DNA of 64,000 nt from Akanthomyces muscarius (lineage: Eukaryota; Ascomycota; Sordariomycetes; Hypocreales; Cordycipitaceae): assembly GCF_028009165.1 (NCBI RefSeq), contig NC_079242.1, forward strand, positions 4,154,001 through 4,218,000, in the 5' to 3' direction. The notes under the pieces are model-generated. The model was given only the letters and a program-made list of their open reading frames with translations. It did no database searches and was not told the DNA's origin. A program made the translations under genes and the position numbers. The first letter of the stretch is position 1. Each line of letters begins with the position of its first letter. This document shows positions 46,890-58,862 of the stretch, piece after piece.

Positions 46890-48273
46890 ATGGATCTCGC
46901 AGTCACACTAGTCAAGTCGGTGATGCGAGCGTTCTATTCAACCAGAGACATTCTAGTAATAGATGCGCTCATCCTCCACGAAGCGTGAGTTTTTTTTTCT
47001 TTCAAAGAAGCGGTATACTTGATCTCTGGCTAATAGTGAACCAGTCTCCGCGATGACGACCTGGCGTACTTGATGGCTACAAATCCGAAAGATCTCCACA
47101 AGATTTGCGGAAAACTTCGAGAAGATCGATTCTTGACAGTGTAGAGTTCCACTTGGACTGTTAGCGATTGTAAACATGACTGACTTGAGCGATGAAAACA
47201 GACATACACGACCAGAACTTAGAGAAGGCAACCCACGGCCGAGTAATCGCACATGGTACTACATCAATTACCGCCATACCATTGATGCTATAAAGTGGCG
47301 CGTGTACACCATCGACAAAGATGTCCAAGGTACCACAGAGCGAACAAGCGAGAAGAAGGAATACGTCTGCTCTTTCTGTACGGCTGAATGGTCGCCTTTG
47401 GAGGTGTTGGACAGCCATGGGCCGAACGGTTTCTTATGCCATCGCTGTGGTCATGTTCTTACTTTTGAAGCAGATCGCAATGCTGGTGGTCACGAACAAT
47501 CCACTCGCCTCAACGACCAATTCAAGTTCATAAGTGAGCTTTTGCAGAAAATCGACAACGTACATATACCGGAGTGCGATTTTGATCGCGCTCTCGCAAA
47601 GGCTAGGCCGGTGGTCCGCGATGCCACACACCAAGTCGCGGCAACCACGGCCATGGACTTGGGTATGAACAGACCAATGGCAGTGAAAGGACTGACAAAT
47701 ACTGGCCCCCAGTCCATCTCTGTCAATATCTCGACCGTCGAGGGTGCATCAGAAGCAGAAAAAGAGGCCGAGATTGCGCGCCGAGAAAAGCTGGCGGCGC
47801 AGAATGCACTGCCATCGTGGATGTCCAACAGTACCGTTACTGGAGACTCTTTTGCTGCCGCAGCTGGTGCAGGGCATACCGCTGTCAAGAGTGAAATCGG
47901 ACCCAATGACGATACAAAGCAAAAACAAGTGGACAACAAGGCTCTCGCTCAAATTGACGATATCTTTGAAACGCTCAAAGCCGAAGCTGCACAGAAGCGG
48001 CAAGATGATTCTGACGATGAGGATGGCTCCGACGAGGATGAAGATGACTTCGAAGATGTCCCAGCTACTGGCAATAATTCCAGCCTGGGTACACCGGCTC
48101 TAAGCCAGTCGATGAAGCGAGAGCCATCTAGGGAGCTGTCAAGAGACGGATCCGGCTTAGAAGAGCACGGCAGAAAGAAGGCGAAGATTGAAACTAGTGT
48201 TAAAACAGGAGAGACGGGTAACGACAGCGGGGAAGATGATGATGAGGATGAGATGGAGTTTGAAGATGTATAA
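46890..48273 (+). CDS. tfa1: Transcription factor IIE subunit alpha
   Basis: Large subunit of TFIIE, which recruits and stimulates TFIIH at RNA polymerase II promoters. Exons 46890-46984, 47045-47140 and 47202-48273 give 420 residues. The N-terminal winged helix (MDLAVTLVKSVMRAFYSTR onward) is split over exons 1 and 2. The zinc ribbon lies at about residues 120-150 with CSFC and CHRCG. The C-terminal half is charged with long acidic runs (DDSDDEDGSDEDEDDFEDV) and ends EDEMEFEDV. Intron 2 has a gtagag donor; the first gt two bases earlier is not used because the phase would be lost. Confidence 0.93.
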
Positions 48274-48815
48274 AAGCTTTAGGAAGATGGCATATGGCGT
48301 AAACAGGGACAGCGATTTGCTAGTGTACAAATGAAACGACTGCTATCAAACATCAAATTGTAAACCACTCGCTGTCTTATAGTATCGACACACGTGCAGC
48401 CTTCATCCGCAAAATACATCTGCACGCCTCCCGGCTTTAATAAGTTAGCTTCCCAGATGGCGGCAGTCGATCCGTTGTGGCCAGTTGCCAGTGCCAGAAA
48501 TATGCGGGCCAGCTGCGCCGAAAAGGGTCTCGAGGTACTCCGTACTCTTCATAGGTAGACCTCCTCCACACGCCGTGCTTGACTAGCCACCCAAGGGCAT
48601 TGTTTGCCACCGAACCACCCAGCTACTTGACACCGCTTGCGATCGCGCTGGAAGAAGAAAAGAATCCGCGTCTCGATACTCTTGTTGTGCTAAAGTAGCC
48701 AGCTGACATCAGCCAACATGACCCGAGGCCTCGGCCAGGTGTGATTTTGAACGTGACTAAATTGCCATGGACAGCAGGGTGCCACTTACTTATTCGTGAG
48801 CGAAAAATTGCCATA
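48274..48815. other. Intergenic region, TFIIE alpha / polymerase X
   Basis: 540 bp between plus-strand genes. The last ~75 bp continue the polymerase reading frame upstream of its probable ATG, so an unrecognised 5' exon cannot be ruled out. No other feature seen. Confidence 0.4.
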
Positions 48816-50687
48816 ATGCCGCTTTCGCTGCCTGTAATTTTTCTCCTACAGACACATTTGAAGCCTACAGAGTTGCACGAGCTGGAAGAAAGTATTCCAA
48901 CTCTGACATATGATGTCAATGAAGCGGAAGTAGTGCTGGGCAAAGTCTCCCGCAAGCAGCGTGCTCAGTTTGAATTGCGCCGTTTGAAGCTAGAGACGGA
49001 ACCCGTCCGAAACGGTGCAACAGGGGATGGATTTGTCGAGAATGATGGATTTGATGGGCGGTACTCTAAGCGCCGGAAGCTAGAGTCGCCCAGGTCGAAT
49101 GTCGAAACAGACAGCTCTCTCGTGCGAGTCCTGAATCTATCATGGCTCACGGATTCTATGGAGAAAGGTGAACTTTTGCCAATGTCCGGTTATATTGTCT
49201 ATGAGGGAAGGAAAAGAGGACACATCACATCGAAACTCGTCAACGGCCAGACCGATTCGGACAGCAGAACAACCAGTGATATCCTGGAGCGCGCCGCAGA
49301 TGACAAGACAGAGTTGGACAATCAGTTGACTCCACGGCAAAAAGGAAAGAAGAACGCAGAGGTAAATGTTGGGAATTTTCCGTCAGCAGGTTCCATCTTG
49401 AAACCAGGCTTGATCCGCCAATCTACATCGGAGCACGATATTCATCTGCCCCCCATACCAGATTATCTTCATACCTCTTACTCATGCCAGCGGCCCACAC
49501 CAATTCATCCACTCAATACCGGTTTTATAGATGAACTGAAGAGTATTCGAACCCTTCGTGTTTTGCAGGGTGATAAAATAGGAGTTCGAGCCTATTCGAC
49601 ATCCATAGCCTCAATAGCGGCGTATCCTTACCAGATACAGAGCCCTCAAGGTACTTCCCTTGTCTGCGTATTGAGACTTTGACTAGCGTGCTGAAATTTT
49701 GCCATTCTTACAGAAGTCTCTCGCCTGCCTGGTTGCGGCAATAAGATTGCCGTACTCTATCAAGAGTGGCATACTTCGGGTCAAACTGAGGAGATGCGAG
49801 CGTCTGAAGCGGACCCAAAAGTAGGCGTGCTGAGAACATTTTACAACATTTGGGGGGTAGGCGATACAAATGCAAGAGACTTCTATCTAAAAGGTATGTT
49901 TATGCTGCATCAGTTGTGGAAAAGGAAAATTAATGACATACCAGGATGGCGGGACCTGGACGACATTGTGGAATATGGTTGGCGATCGCTCAGCCGTGTT
50001 CAACAGATCGGAGTCAAGTACTATGAGGAATTTAAGAAGAAGATTGATCGCACAGAGGTCGCTAGAATAGCCAATGTCATCATGGACCATGCGCATCGAT
50101 TGGACTCAGGCTATGAGATGGTCATTGTGGGTGGTTACCGGAGAGGGAGGGAAGAAAGTGGAGATGTCGATATCATCTTGACACACAGAGATGAATCTAA
50201 GACATTGAAACTTGTCGAGATGCTCGTTTTGAGTCTCGAGAAGGACAGCTACATTACACACACGCTGAGCCTGTCAACAAGAAACAGCGAGCGAGGGCAA
50301 GTGCCGCTTCCGTGGAAAGGCGAAGGCAGCAGTTGGGGCACAGGATTTGACACACTTGACAAGGCAATGGTCGTCTGGCTGGATCCAAATGATGCCGATG
50401 CGCTGCACCGACGTGTCGATATTATTGTAAGCCCGTGGAAGACGATTGGATGTGCCGTTCTGGGCTGGAGTGGCGAGACAACGTTTCAAAGAGACCTCCG
50501 ACGATACTGTAAGAAGGAAATGGGGCTCAAATTTGATAGCAGTGGTATTCGCAACAGAGCTGACGGCAGTTGGGTTGACTTGGAGCGCGGTAATGCGAGT
50601 GCTGGTAACGCGGAGGAGGCCGAGAGACGAGTGTTTGAAGGTTTAAACATTCCTTGGCGACCTCCATGGGAGCGATGCACGGGCTAG
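48816..50687 (+). CDS. Family X DNA polymerase (Pol4, mu/lambda type)
   Basis: Gap-filling polymerase of non-homologous end joining and base excision repair. Exons 48816-49650 and 49714-50687 give 602 residues. A BRCT-like region lies at about residues 10-125 (LPVIFLLQTHL, AEVVLGKVS, SWLTDSMEKGELLP). The polymerase core follows: a helix-hairpin-helix region near VGVLRTFYNIWGVGDT, the nucleotidyltransferase motif GGYRRGREESGDVDI with two of the three catalytic aspartates, the third in HRRVDIIVSPW, and the palm's end GLNIPWRPPWER. A Ser/Lys linker separates BRCT from the core. Mu and lambda types are not distinguished. An upstream ATG at 48717 exists but does not lead cleanly into this frame. 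Confidence 0.9.
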
Positions 50688-50898
50688 CGAGTCCGTCATC
50701 AGTAGTATGATCGCAGCATGATCGACGCGGAGAAACGGACTCAATACATCGTTGCACAATTTGCGCTAAGCACGTTCAGTTTTGTTTGGCTATAACTATT
50801 ATATCTCCTAGATTTAGGCTGTCTTGTGAAAATGTATTATCATCTGCCGCTGACTGTCTGACAAGGCTTTTCCATTTTGAAGTTTTAGTCTCAGTTAT

Positions 50899-51555
50899 TC
50901 AAAAGATGAGCTGGTAACAAGTGTAGGCAGCGAAGCCCTTGAGGAGGAGATCGCTGAGTGAACTACCGACAAAGCCACTACAAGACGGCGTTAGCGAAAA
51001 GGCTCAATATTGCCAAGGAGGGAGCAACGTACGCGAGGCGGCCCTTGGGACCAGCGTCGCTGGTGTACCCGAGGAGGTAAATAAGACGAGAGAAAGACCA
51101 GACACCACCGAGGGTAGCAGCGGAGATGGGGTGCTGGACACCAGCGACGAGGAGAGCGCCGAGGAAAGGTGTCAGGTTCTCAGTGAAGTTGGCGTGCGCA
51201 CGCTGGGCTGTTAAAGGTAATACGAATTAGCAATTTAGAAGTCGGCTGGTTCTCCTCCGCGATTGAGAGAGGGAGCCACATGGATGCCTCTACATACCGC
51301 AGTTGAACTTGGAGGCGCTGGGGTTCTTTGCAACCTCATCATCCGAGGCATACGGGGCAGGGTAGGGGACTTTGGCGAGCTTTCTAAACTTGGCCGTGCG
51401 CATCATGTGGACGGTGTTCAGAAAGAAGGTCGACGTAGCAACTGCGAGCACATAGCTGATGGAGAGCCTGTTAGCCCCTTTGCGCCTGTGTTGGCCAGGG
51501 CTATGTACGGCTGTTCTCACCTGTACTGGTCGGGGATCTCAAGCGCAAGAGGCAT
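50899..51555 (-). CDS. MAPEG protein, MGST3-like
   Basis: Small membrane protein of the microsomal glutathione S-transferase 3 type (glutathione transferase/peroxidase activity on lipid hydroperoxides). Exons 51555-51521, 51455-51298, 51207-51033 and 50977-50899 give 148 residues, normal for the family. Four membrane helices are expected. Family blocks are KFNCAQRAHANFTEN after the second exon, GALLVAGVQHPISAA, GGVWSFSRLIYLLGYTS and a final GFVGSSLSDLLLKG. The KFNC..QRAH motif is the MAPEG hallmark. Exon 3 must end before gtacgt at 51032 for GRLAGFVG to be in frame. Confidence 0.88.
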
Positions 51556-52812
51556 ATTGGCGGTGATGAGGGCTTTCTGTATACTTGGAGTTTGAAAGTA
51601 ACGAGTCGGAGACAAGGTCAATTGAGAAGGAGGGTGCAGTGCGTGTGTGCTGGAAATGTTCAAGGCGGGACACCGGCCGCTTAAATGGTTTTATTTTTAT
51701 TTTTGGGGGGTTAGCCGGACTCCGGCCTCAGTAAAACAGGATGCCAGCCCGGCGAAACCTGTGGGAGCGACGGGCCGGCCATCATCTGAGGTCCGGGGGC
51801 TGCAAGAGATGGAAACTGCATCGGGGAAGTGCCCACCAGCAATTGGCTGGGCTTACTACGCCAGCGCCTCCGCCTGGCGGGTGGCCCTGCAAGGGCGGAC
51901 ATGAAGCAAAACCTTTGCCCGTGCCTGCGTGTTGCGGAGAAACTAGTGTGTACGCTGCCCCTGGATTAATGGGCGGATTACGGATACATGACCACGAATG
52001 GGCGGGTTGGTGGATGGATCTCATGGATGGAAGCTCCTGGTCATTTCTGCCATCTTGTACCGCGACGGATCCTCGGCAACATAGCCGTCGCTGTATTTCG
52101 CAAGAGTTACGGAAGTTAGAATACAAACACAGATACAACAGAAAAAGACCTGATAGATAGCACGGGGGCGGCCAAGTTGTATTGTACCGTTTGGACTCTC
52201 TCGTTACAGCACCTCCTGGAACCCGCCGGCCGAAGCACCGTGCTGCATCACCAGGCAGCACAGGCTTACAAATCTGCATAAACACCATGTTTCGCCTTTT
52301 CGCAGCCTTCCGCTGCATCTTGCCTGACGCAGACAATCAATTTCAGAAAATTTGCGCCCGAAAATAGTTGCGTGGCCCAGGCTGCGTAGGGCATTGATTG
52401 GCCACTGACTGGCTGCCTCAGCCAGCCTGCCTGCCTCCTCCGCAACAACACCAAACTCCGCATACAAAAATTCCATTCATACCCACAAAGCAGCTCAGCC
52501 GAGAAACCACTAACTAGTTAGTGGGCAGACAGGCGATAGGAAAGCTGCTAATCGCAGCACGGTCTTCGACGATGACACTAATTTTTTGACATGTGTCGTC
52601 CTATCTATTGCCATCCAAATACTTCTCTCTCCTTCTCACCGTAATCTCTTTTTTTCGATGCCAGCTTCGGAACCACACCAGCTTGTCTTCTACAAGTCGC
52701 ACAGCTACATGACCGCCACACCTGGTTTCATCAAATACACGTTTCTTTGGCTGTCCTGCTCTTTTCTACGTCTATTTCTAAGGACTTTTCTTTTTAACAA
52801 TTCAATTAACAT
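51556..52812. other. Intergenic region upstream of the MAPEG gene
   Basis: 1.26 kb between two minus-strand genes. It includes a T-rich tract followed by GGGGGG (51690-51710) next to the MAPEG promoter. Frames up to 184 codons (51782-52336, minus) look like chance readings with many Cys, Pro and Arg. No repeat family unit was found here. Confidence 0.4.
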
Positions 52813-55761
52813 TTACTGCATGTAGCCATTGGCCTTGAGCCAAGCCACAACGTCGTCAGAGTCCCTCTCGACCCAAGACAACTTGGCCTGCACTGAGTCA
52901 ATGACCTGGCGCACAGAGTTGTCAAAACCCTGAGTATCCTTACCCTCAAAGAATGCCTTGAACTGTGTTAGCTGCTCAGATGTGCCCATATTCTCGCAGA
53001 AGTACTTGACAAGATTCTTGAGCATAGACAAGCCAGGTGGGAAGCGCTTATAGTACTGGTCCCAGTTGCTAAGGAAGTGCTTCCATGCCGCATCCGCGCC
53101 TATACGGCTGCTGCGGACACCTTTGACTGGAAGATAGACATCTTGGTCTTTGATGGCGTCACCGCTATCCATGGCGGCGAACACCTCTCCAATGACCTCA
53201 GGATCACTGGCAAAGCCACAGCCTCTAAGGGCAGCAACACGCTCATCGGAGACCTCTGAAGTATTGTAGATATTCAGAAGTTGGGCCAGCTATTCGAAGA
53301 AGGAGAAGAGGAATGTTAGCCGGTGGGCATGTGGGCAAAATGTACTTGGCGCTCCCATTTACGTACCTCAGTCTCACCACCATATCGAGATACAATTGAG
53401 TACACGGTTGTTCTCAGTGTTGGGTGAAGTGCAGACAAATCTCCGTTCAAGCTCTTCTTGAAAGCGTCTTGTGCGGCCCTGATGGTCTCCTCGTCGCCGC
53501 ACATGGCAGCTGACAACATAATCAAATCTTTCAACTGCTGATCAACGTGACCATCTGCCGCAGTGATGTTGGTACCAAGCTTGCGGGCAACCGGCGCGAC
53601 GAGCTCCTTTCTAAAGGTCTTCAGACCTTCGGTCACAGCCTTGTCCTGGAACATCCAAGCAAGTGAGATCTCGCCGAGACCGGCAATAAGTTCTTGCCAC
53701 ACAAAGAATGAAGTCTCATCTTTGAAGCTCTGCGCCAGCGTGAGAAAGGTAGACGTCTTTGTGTAACCAGCCGCGGTCAAGGCTGCGGCGTCTGCTACCA
53801 TGCCAGTTCTATCCGCAATGCTCAGTCTTCCTTCCTGGGCGGCACTGCCAAGGCGAGCAAGGATTTCGGGAGAGTACAGTGTTCTGTAGACCGAAGGATG
53901 ATCAGCGTTCAGCTTGAAGAAACTGCCCGCCGGAACATCTAGGATAATTTCCCGTTCTGTCATCACCGTAGAGTGGTCGATACCAGGTTCCGTGCGGAGA
54001 CCGAGAATGACAGGATAAACAATCTTGTCATCTTCAGGCGTGACATCGCCCGTGCGAAGGAAACGGTTCTGAGAAACAGTGACAGTATTGCCAACGGTGT
54101 CCTCTGAGACAGACAAGACAGGATATCCTAGTTCCCGCGTCCACGGGGCGACAACTTCGGTTACAGGCTTCCCACTCGCCGCGCTTAAACAATTCCACAA
54201 GTCATCAGTGGTAGTGCTTTTGTACGCAAATTTCTGGAGATAGTCTCTGATGCCTTTCAAGAATACCTCTTCTCCAAGGTGCACCGAAATCATACGAAGG
54301 ACAGAGCATCCCTTCTCATATGAAATGGCGTCAAAAATTTGGTTAATCTCACCCGCGCTCTTCACTGGCACCTCAATAGGGTGACTGCTCCGGAGGGAAT
54401 CGAGATGCAGGGCGTCTTGCAGCGAGCTAATGACAAAATCGGCCCAAATATTCCACTCGGGGTAGAATATATTAGCACCGTACAACGACGCCCAGGTAGC
54501 GAAACCTTCCTTGAGCCAAAGACCTTCCCACCACTCCATGGTAACAAGATTTCCGAACCATTGGTGAGCCAGTTCGTGAAGAACAATGTCGGTAACGCGG
54601 CGTTTGCGGCCGGCACCGGCATTTGCCTCAATCAGCAGATCAACAGCCCGATACGTGATGAGACCCCAGTTTTCCATGGCACCTGCTGCAAAGTCAAGAA
54701 CAGCAATTTGATCCATCTTGGGCAAGGGGAACTCGACGCCAAATTCCTTTTCGAAAAGTTCGAGAGTTCGTGCTCCAAGATCGGCAGCATGACGACCATA
54801 CTCAACATTCTGATCAATGGTAACATAGGTGCGAACTGGAATGCGGAAGAGGTTGGACTCGACGTAATTTAGCTCGCCAATAATAAATGCGGTGAGATAT
54901 GTCGACATGATAGGGCAAGTATCGAATTTGACAGCCTTACGAGTAGCATTCGTAATGGTGGACTGCACGTTGGCCTCGGACTTGACCGGCATATTGCTCA
55001 AGCAGGTCAAATGCGTATCGGCAATGAGAGTGATGTCAAATGTCGCCTTGAGTGCAGGCTCGTCGAAACAGGGGAACGCTTGTCGGGCACCAGTAGGTTC
55101 CATTTGGGTTGTCGCGATGTATCCCTTGGTGCCATCAGTCTTGGTGTAGCCAGAGCGGTAGAAGCCGACCATCTTGTTGTTGAGTTGCCCAATGAAGGTC
55201 AACTCAAGTTGGGCGTTGCCACCCTTGTTGAGCTCCGTAGAAAAGGAAGCGGTAGTCGTCTGACGCTGTTCATCATGGCTAACGTTGATATCTTGGCTAC
55301 GCAGTACAAGTTAGTAAGAGTTTGGCGACGAAAGCTGCTTGCTGCCTTGAGTTGAGTCTGTAAACAAGGCGATGTGACCACAAAAGACACGGATGTTGTC
55401 ATCAGCAGAGAAGTACGTACGCGGTCCCGTTTGCTCCGGATATGATCTTTCCACCGCGAATATCAATGTCCAGTGTATGGAGAGTAATTGAGTTAGAGTC
55501 CTCGGTGACGTCAAGATCAATTACAACTTTGCCGTGGAATGTAAAATTGTCAAAGTCGGGCTCGAGTTGTAATTGGTAGTGGCGCGGAATCACATTGGCG
55601 GGGAGCAGATCGCGTTCGACATTTCTGGCCCCGTTGGTCACGAGTGATTCCGCAGCTCTGCACATTTCTGCCGTTTCTTGGTATAGTCGCGCGGAAAATA
55701 CAAAGGAACAAAACCCAATCCAGAAGGAAAAGAATTGAAGACTTGAAATTGTGAGCCGCAT
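52813..55761 (-). CDS. M1-family zinc aminopeptidase (Aap1/Ape2 type)
   Basis: Removes N-terminal amino acids from peptides. Exons 55761-55421, 55296-53367 and 53289-52813 give 915 residues from the first ATG or 883 from the second in-frame ATG (55665, [12 protein letters not shown]), which matches the usual start of the cytosolic enzyme. The first ATG adds 32 residues with a signal-like hydrophobic core ([15 protein letters not shown]). The GAMEN exopeptidase motif and the zinc site [19 protein letters not shown] are intact: HExxH, then Glu 18 residues later, and the catalytic Tyr region EKGCSVLRM follows. The C-terminal helical domain is complete. Yeast Ape2 is also known in a longer, exported form. 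Confidence 0.93.
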
Positions 55762-56191
55762 GAGCTCACTAAATACGACCCAAAAATGATTTAGCCCACC
55801 TTCCCAGAGGAGTCAACAAAGGCACCCCGCGGTGGGGCACTCATCAGACGGCGCATTCTGGCCCAGCCACACCCAATTGTCGGGTTCGATGTGTATTCGG
55901 TTAGTAATGGTTTGCTGATGGAATGGCGACGGACCCCGGTCCATGGGCACGGCACTTGCTACTTAGGCATGAGACGGGAAACATCAGTCAACAGTGCGGT
56001 CGGTACCATTGGCTCAATTACATAATAATCTCACTCCTGAGCGAGATCGAGGAGCATGCATACCGGTAGTTTCGCTATCTACCAGACGGATCAAACTGAG
56101 AAACCTCACCGCGTTGAATCATCACTAAAACGAAGTTGCCTGATTAGTGCTTGAAGCCATATTCAATTGGTAAAAATGTACAGATTGTGTC
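55762..56191. other. Intergenic region, aminopeptidase promoter / ecm14 3' end
   Basis: 430 bp between two minus-strand genes. No gene, repeat or RNA recognised. Confidence 0.5.
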
Positions 56192-57820
56192 CTAGCGGCG
56201 CATATAACGACGGCGAAGCTCTTGATTCATCGTATTATCGTCCTCTGGCGTCTCTGTCACCATCTCGATTCCATTATTGCCCAGCAAATAATCGGCCACG
56301 TACTTCATGACGAAGAACATCTCCCGACCGGTCGGGATGATCTCCTCGTCTGGAAGCAAAAAACCATAAAGACCATGGTCACGTAGCTTGATCTGGTAGC
56401 TAAAGTGAGCATTCATGTCTTGATAGAACCAGTCCATCACAGAGCCAGCGCCTTCGTTGATTCTGTTGCGTGAAAGACCCAACTTTGTCTTGTCCACCAC
56501 CATCGCAGCATCGCACGCTGGCGAAACACTATACAACTCTCCGGTAGACACACGGATCGTCTTTGCAATGCCAGCCGCCAGCTCCTCCAGGTTTTCCAGG
56601 TTTGGAGGCTCCGCGGCACATGAGTAGGCATACGGGAAGAGTATTTGCTGAGAGTAAGAATGATAATCTATCATTCCAACAAACTGCACATTGTTCTTCT
56701 CCGTCTGTTCATGAGCCCATTTCGCAAAGGCAGCAGCTTCAGCCGCCTCAAATGGCTCTTCACCACCATAGTCTTCGGAGCAAGGGTCGCTCTGCGTGTG
56801 CTCAGAAGAGTCACCAAATCCAAATGAACGATCGAGGTCGTAGCCTTTGCACATGCGAAGGCTGGTTTCCTGCCTAGATTTGCGCCAAAGTCTATCGCTT
56901 TGCCAGGAGTATTCCATACCATCAGGATTGAGCGCCGGAATTATAACAACATCAAAGTGGTGCAGAAACTTGGTGATGACTGGGTCTTTGTTGAACTCGG
57001 TAATTAGTGCCCATGCCACATAGTTCGCCGTTGTTGTCGAAATCCATTCGCGTGCATGGAGGCCAGCTGTAATTACCATTGTCTTCCTCGGACTATCTGC
57101 AGCGTCCACGCCAGGACGGCCGACTCGGAGGGCAGGGATGTCGCGCCCTTCAGAGGATTGCCCGATTGACATGTATTTGACATGCTCGGGAAAGATTGAT
57201 TCCAGCAGCTGCATCCACTGCATAATTGTCTTCAAGGGGTGATATCTTAGAAAGAAGAGACTGTCAGACACAGTAAGGCGGCTAGGGGACCGTTCAAATG
57301 TGCCCTTGGGCCCGATGAGACGCGACGGCGCATCTTTGGGAAGAGAATCGTACACCGCTCTCGAAAGGTCGGATATCAATGTGAAATGCGAAGACTGAAG
57401 TTTACTTGGAAGTAGCCCAAGGAGCGGCGAGACCTGATTAGAAGGCATGCGAATATCGACGTAATCGCGAGTGACACCCCAGACGTCGAGGAAGAGGCGA
57501 CTAGAGGCCTCAGCGAGCGCTTGCTCTTCTTCCATATTCGTAACATTAAATCGCATGACGACTTCGTTGGCATATTTGTAGCGCACGCTGTCGATGTTGG
57601 TCGCCAACCCAGCCAAATCTTTTGTGGGATGTCTCCCGAAGAGTAATTCTACCGCTGCGTCCCTGACCTTGGTCAGAAATGGAAACACAGGCGCGTTCCC
57701 ATCGATTGGGCGCGCATGCGCCTGAGTACCAACTCCATCGCGACTATAGTGGCCGTTATCTGCGGGTTTGTGGGCAGAGACGGCCACCAGCAGCGCGGTT
57801 GCAAAACTGATTGTCTTCAT
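56192..57820 (-). CDS. ecm14: Ecm14, inactive M14 metallocarboxypeptidase-like protein
   Basis: Secreted protein of the carboxypeptidase A fold implicated in fungal cell-wall integrity; the family is regarded as catalytically inactive. Single exon of 542 residues from the ATG of MKTISFATALLVAVSA, a clear signal peptide; the reading frame extends 5' but that part is 5' UTR-like. A propeptide-like region (about 30-170) is followed by the M14 domain with zinc ligands intact: GLHAREW (HxxE) and the histidine in YHSYSQ. Where active enzymes have the general-base glutamate in an ELRDTGxYGF stretch, this protein reads IKLRDHGLYGF (lysine codon at 56387-56389), the substitution that defines Ecm14. 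Confidence 0.92.
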   Translation of the reverse strand: MKTISFATALLVAVSAHKPADNGHYSRDGVGTQAHARPIDGNAPVFPFLTKVRDAAVELLFGRHPTKDLAGLATNIDSVRYKYANEVVMRFNVTNMEEEQALAEASSRLFLDVWGVTRDYVDIRMPSNQVSPLLGLLPSKLQSSHFTLISDLSRAVYDSLPKDAPSRLIGPKGTFERSPSRLTVSDSLFFLRYHPLKTIMQWMQLLESIFPEHVKYMSIGQSSEGRDIPALRVGRPGVDAADSPRKTMVITAGLHAREWISTTTANYVAWALITEFNKDPVITKFLHHFDVVIIPALNPDGMEYSWQSDRLWRKSRQETSLRMCKGYDLDRSFGFGDSSEHTQSDPCSEDYGGEEPFEAAEAAAFAKWAHEQTEKNNVQFVGMIDYHSYSQQILFPYAYSCAAEPPNLENLEELAAGIAKTIRVSTGELYSVSPACDAAMVVDKTKLGLSRNRINEGAGSVMDWFYQDMNAHFSYQIKLRDHGLYGFLLPDEEIIPTGREMFFVMKYVADYLLGNNGIEMVTETPEDDNTMNQELRRRYMRR

Positions 57821-58179
57821 CGTGGCTGGAGCAGGTGTCGCGCGCGTTCGATGGGAGCTGCGAGTCGATGAGAACACCAAACACACGGCCAGGGATATGT
57901 CGAAATTCACAGGGGTTGATGCACTGAAGAATTGATGAAGTTGGTCTTCGGCAAGGAAGCCTTCGGCATTATGTTGGTGATTGTAGCTGTAGTCTGCTCC
58001 GCCGGATACGGCATCGAGCACCTACGGCCACCATCAACGGCTCGGTAGGTACATAGGTACGCGCAAAAGGCGGGGCTCCGCTGTCTGTGCCTCTGCCCAT
58101 TGGCCGCGTTCAGGGAGTCGCCGCGCAAGCACCGAAACATTTGATGCACTGACAGGCAAACAGGCGATAGACACATCAA

Positions 58180-58233
58180 GGTACCTAAGTAGCTACCTAG
58201 ACACTAAAATAGACATCATAGCTAGGTAGGTAG
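58180..58233. repeat. TACCTAGGTA-family repeat
   Basis: GGTACCTAAGTAGCTACCTAG, then after a gap GCTAGGTAGGTAGCC: inverted units 360-410 bp upstream of the ecm14 start. Confidence 0.65.
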
Positions 58234-58366
58234 CCAAGCAGTCAAGGCAATACTAGTATTTACTAATTATAGTGTTTATGCGGCAAACATGTTGATGCCA
58301 GGGTGCGGCCGCTACAGTGGGCTTACAGTGATTCGCCCTAGACACGGCCCGTTGGAAGGTACAACG

Positions 58367-58455
58367 GTACCTACCTACCTAGGTAGGTACCCAGAGGTTG
58401 CTAGGTGCCTACCTAGGTACCTACTGAACCTTTTATTTTTAGCTACCTAGGCAGG
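58367..58455. repeat. Dense TACCTAGGTA-family cluster
   Basis: GGTACCTACCTACCTAGG, TAGGTACCC, TAGGTGCCTACCTAGGTACC, then GCTACCTAGGCAGG: at least five palindromic units within 90 bp, 410-500 bp upstream of the syt1 start. Confidence 0.75.
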
Positions 58456-58507
58456 TGCGGTGCTGTTTCTTTCGCCAGCCAGCTTCGCAGCAGGTTACTG
58501 GCTACCA

Positions 58508-58530
58508 CTACCTAGATACCTACCTACCTG
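58508..58530. repeat. TACCTAGGTA-family repeat
   Basis: TACCTAGATACC followed by TACCTACC, the unit nearest the syt1 gene (about 330 bp upstream). Confidence 0.6.
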
Positions 58531-58862
58531 CAGCTGCCCAATCCCAGCTACGCGTTTCTCGGACCTGGGCCTACACAAGTCCAGCCCCTGGCTTGCGAAG
58601 CACCAAACTCCACTCGACAGAATATACTGCCACTGCGACGGCTTTACCCAATTGCTCTGATTGAGACCATCTCGCAGTCAAGCCTTGGAACTTCGTTATT
58701 TCACCCCTTACTGCTTTGACCTGTCTATTGGACAAGCTACGGCGCCACCAGAATCCTCACTTGAGGCTTTCGCGCTGCCTAGCATGCTTGAGGCCTGATC
58801 TACTCGATTCCACGTCGCCCCAGCCGGACGGCCACCCGGGACCTTTGCGCGCTCTACCATGC

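Larger units (their letters stand above)
57821..58862. other. Divergent promoter region, ecm14 / syt1
   Basis: About 1 kb with no supported gene and the richest collection of TACCTAGGTA-family repeats in the window (58180-58530), listed separately. An ACGCGT occurs at 58551. Confidence 0.5.

Noticed and set aside
48717..48815. Upstream 5' exon for the family X polymerase from ATG 48717
   Set aside because: No donor-acceptor pair joins it in frame to the BRCT region, whereas the ATG at 48816 leads straight in.
51782..52336. 184-codon minus-strand frame between the MAPEG and aminopeptidase genes
   Set aside because: Composition is Cys/Pro/Arg-rich without pattern and competing frames of similar length occur on the other strand, so it looks like chance.
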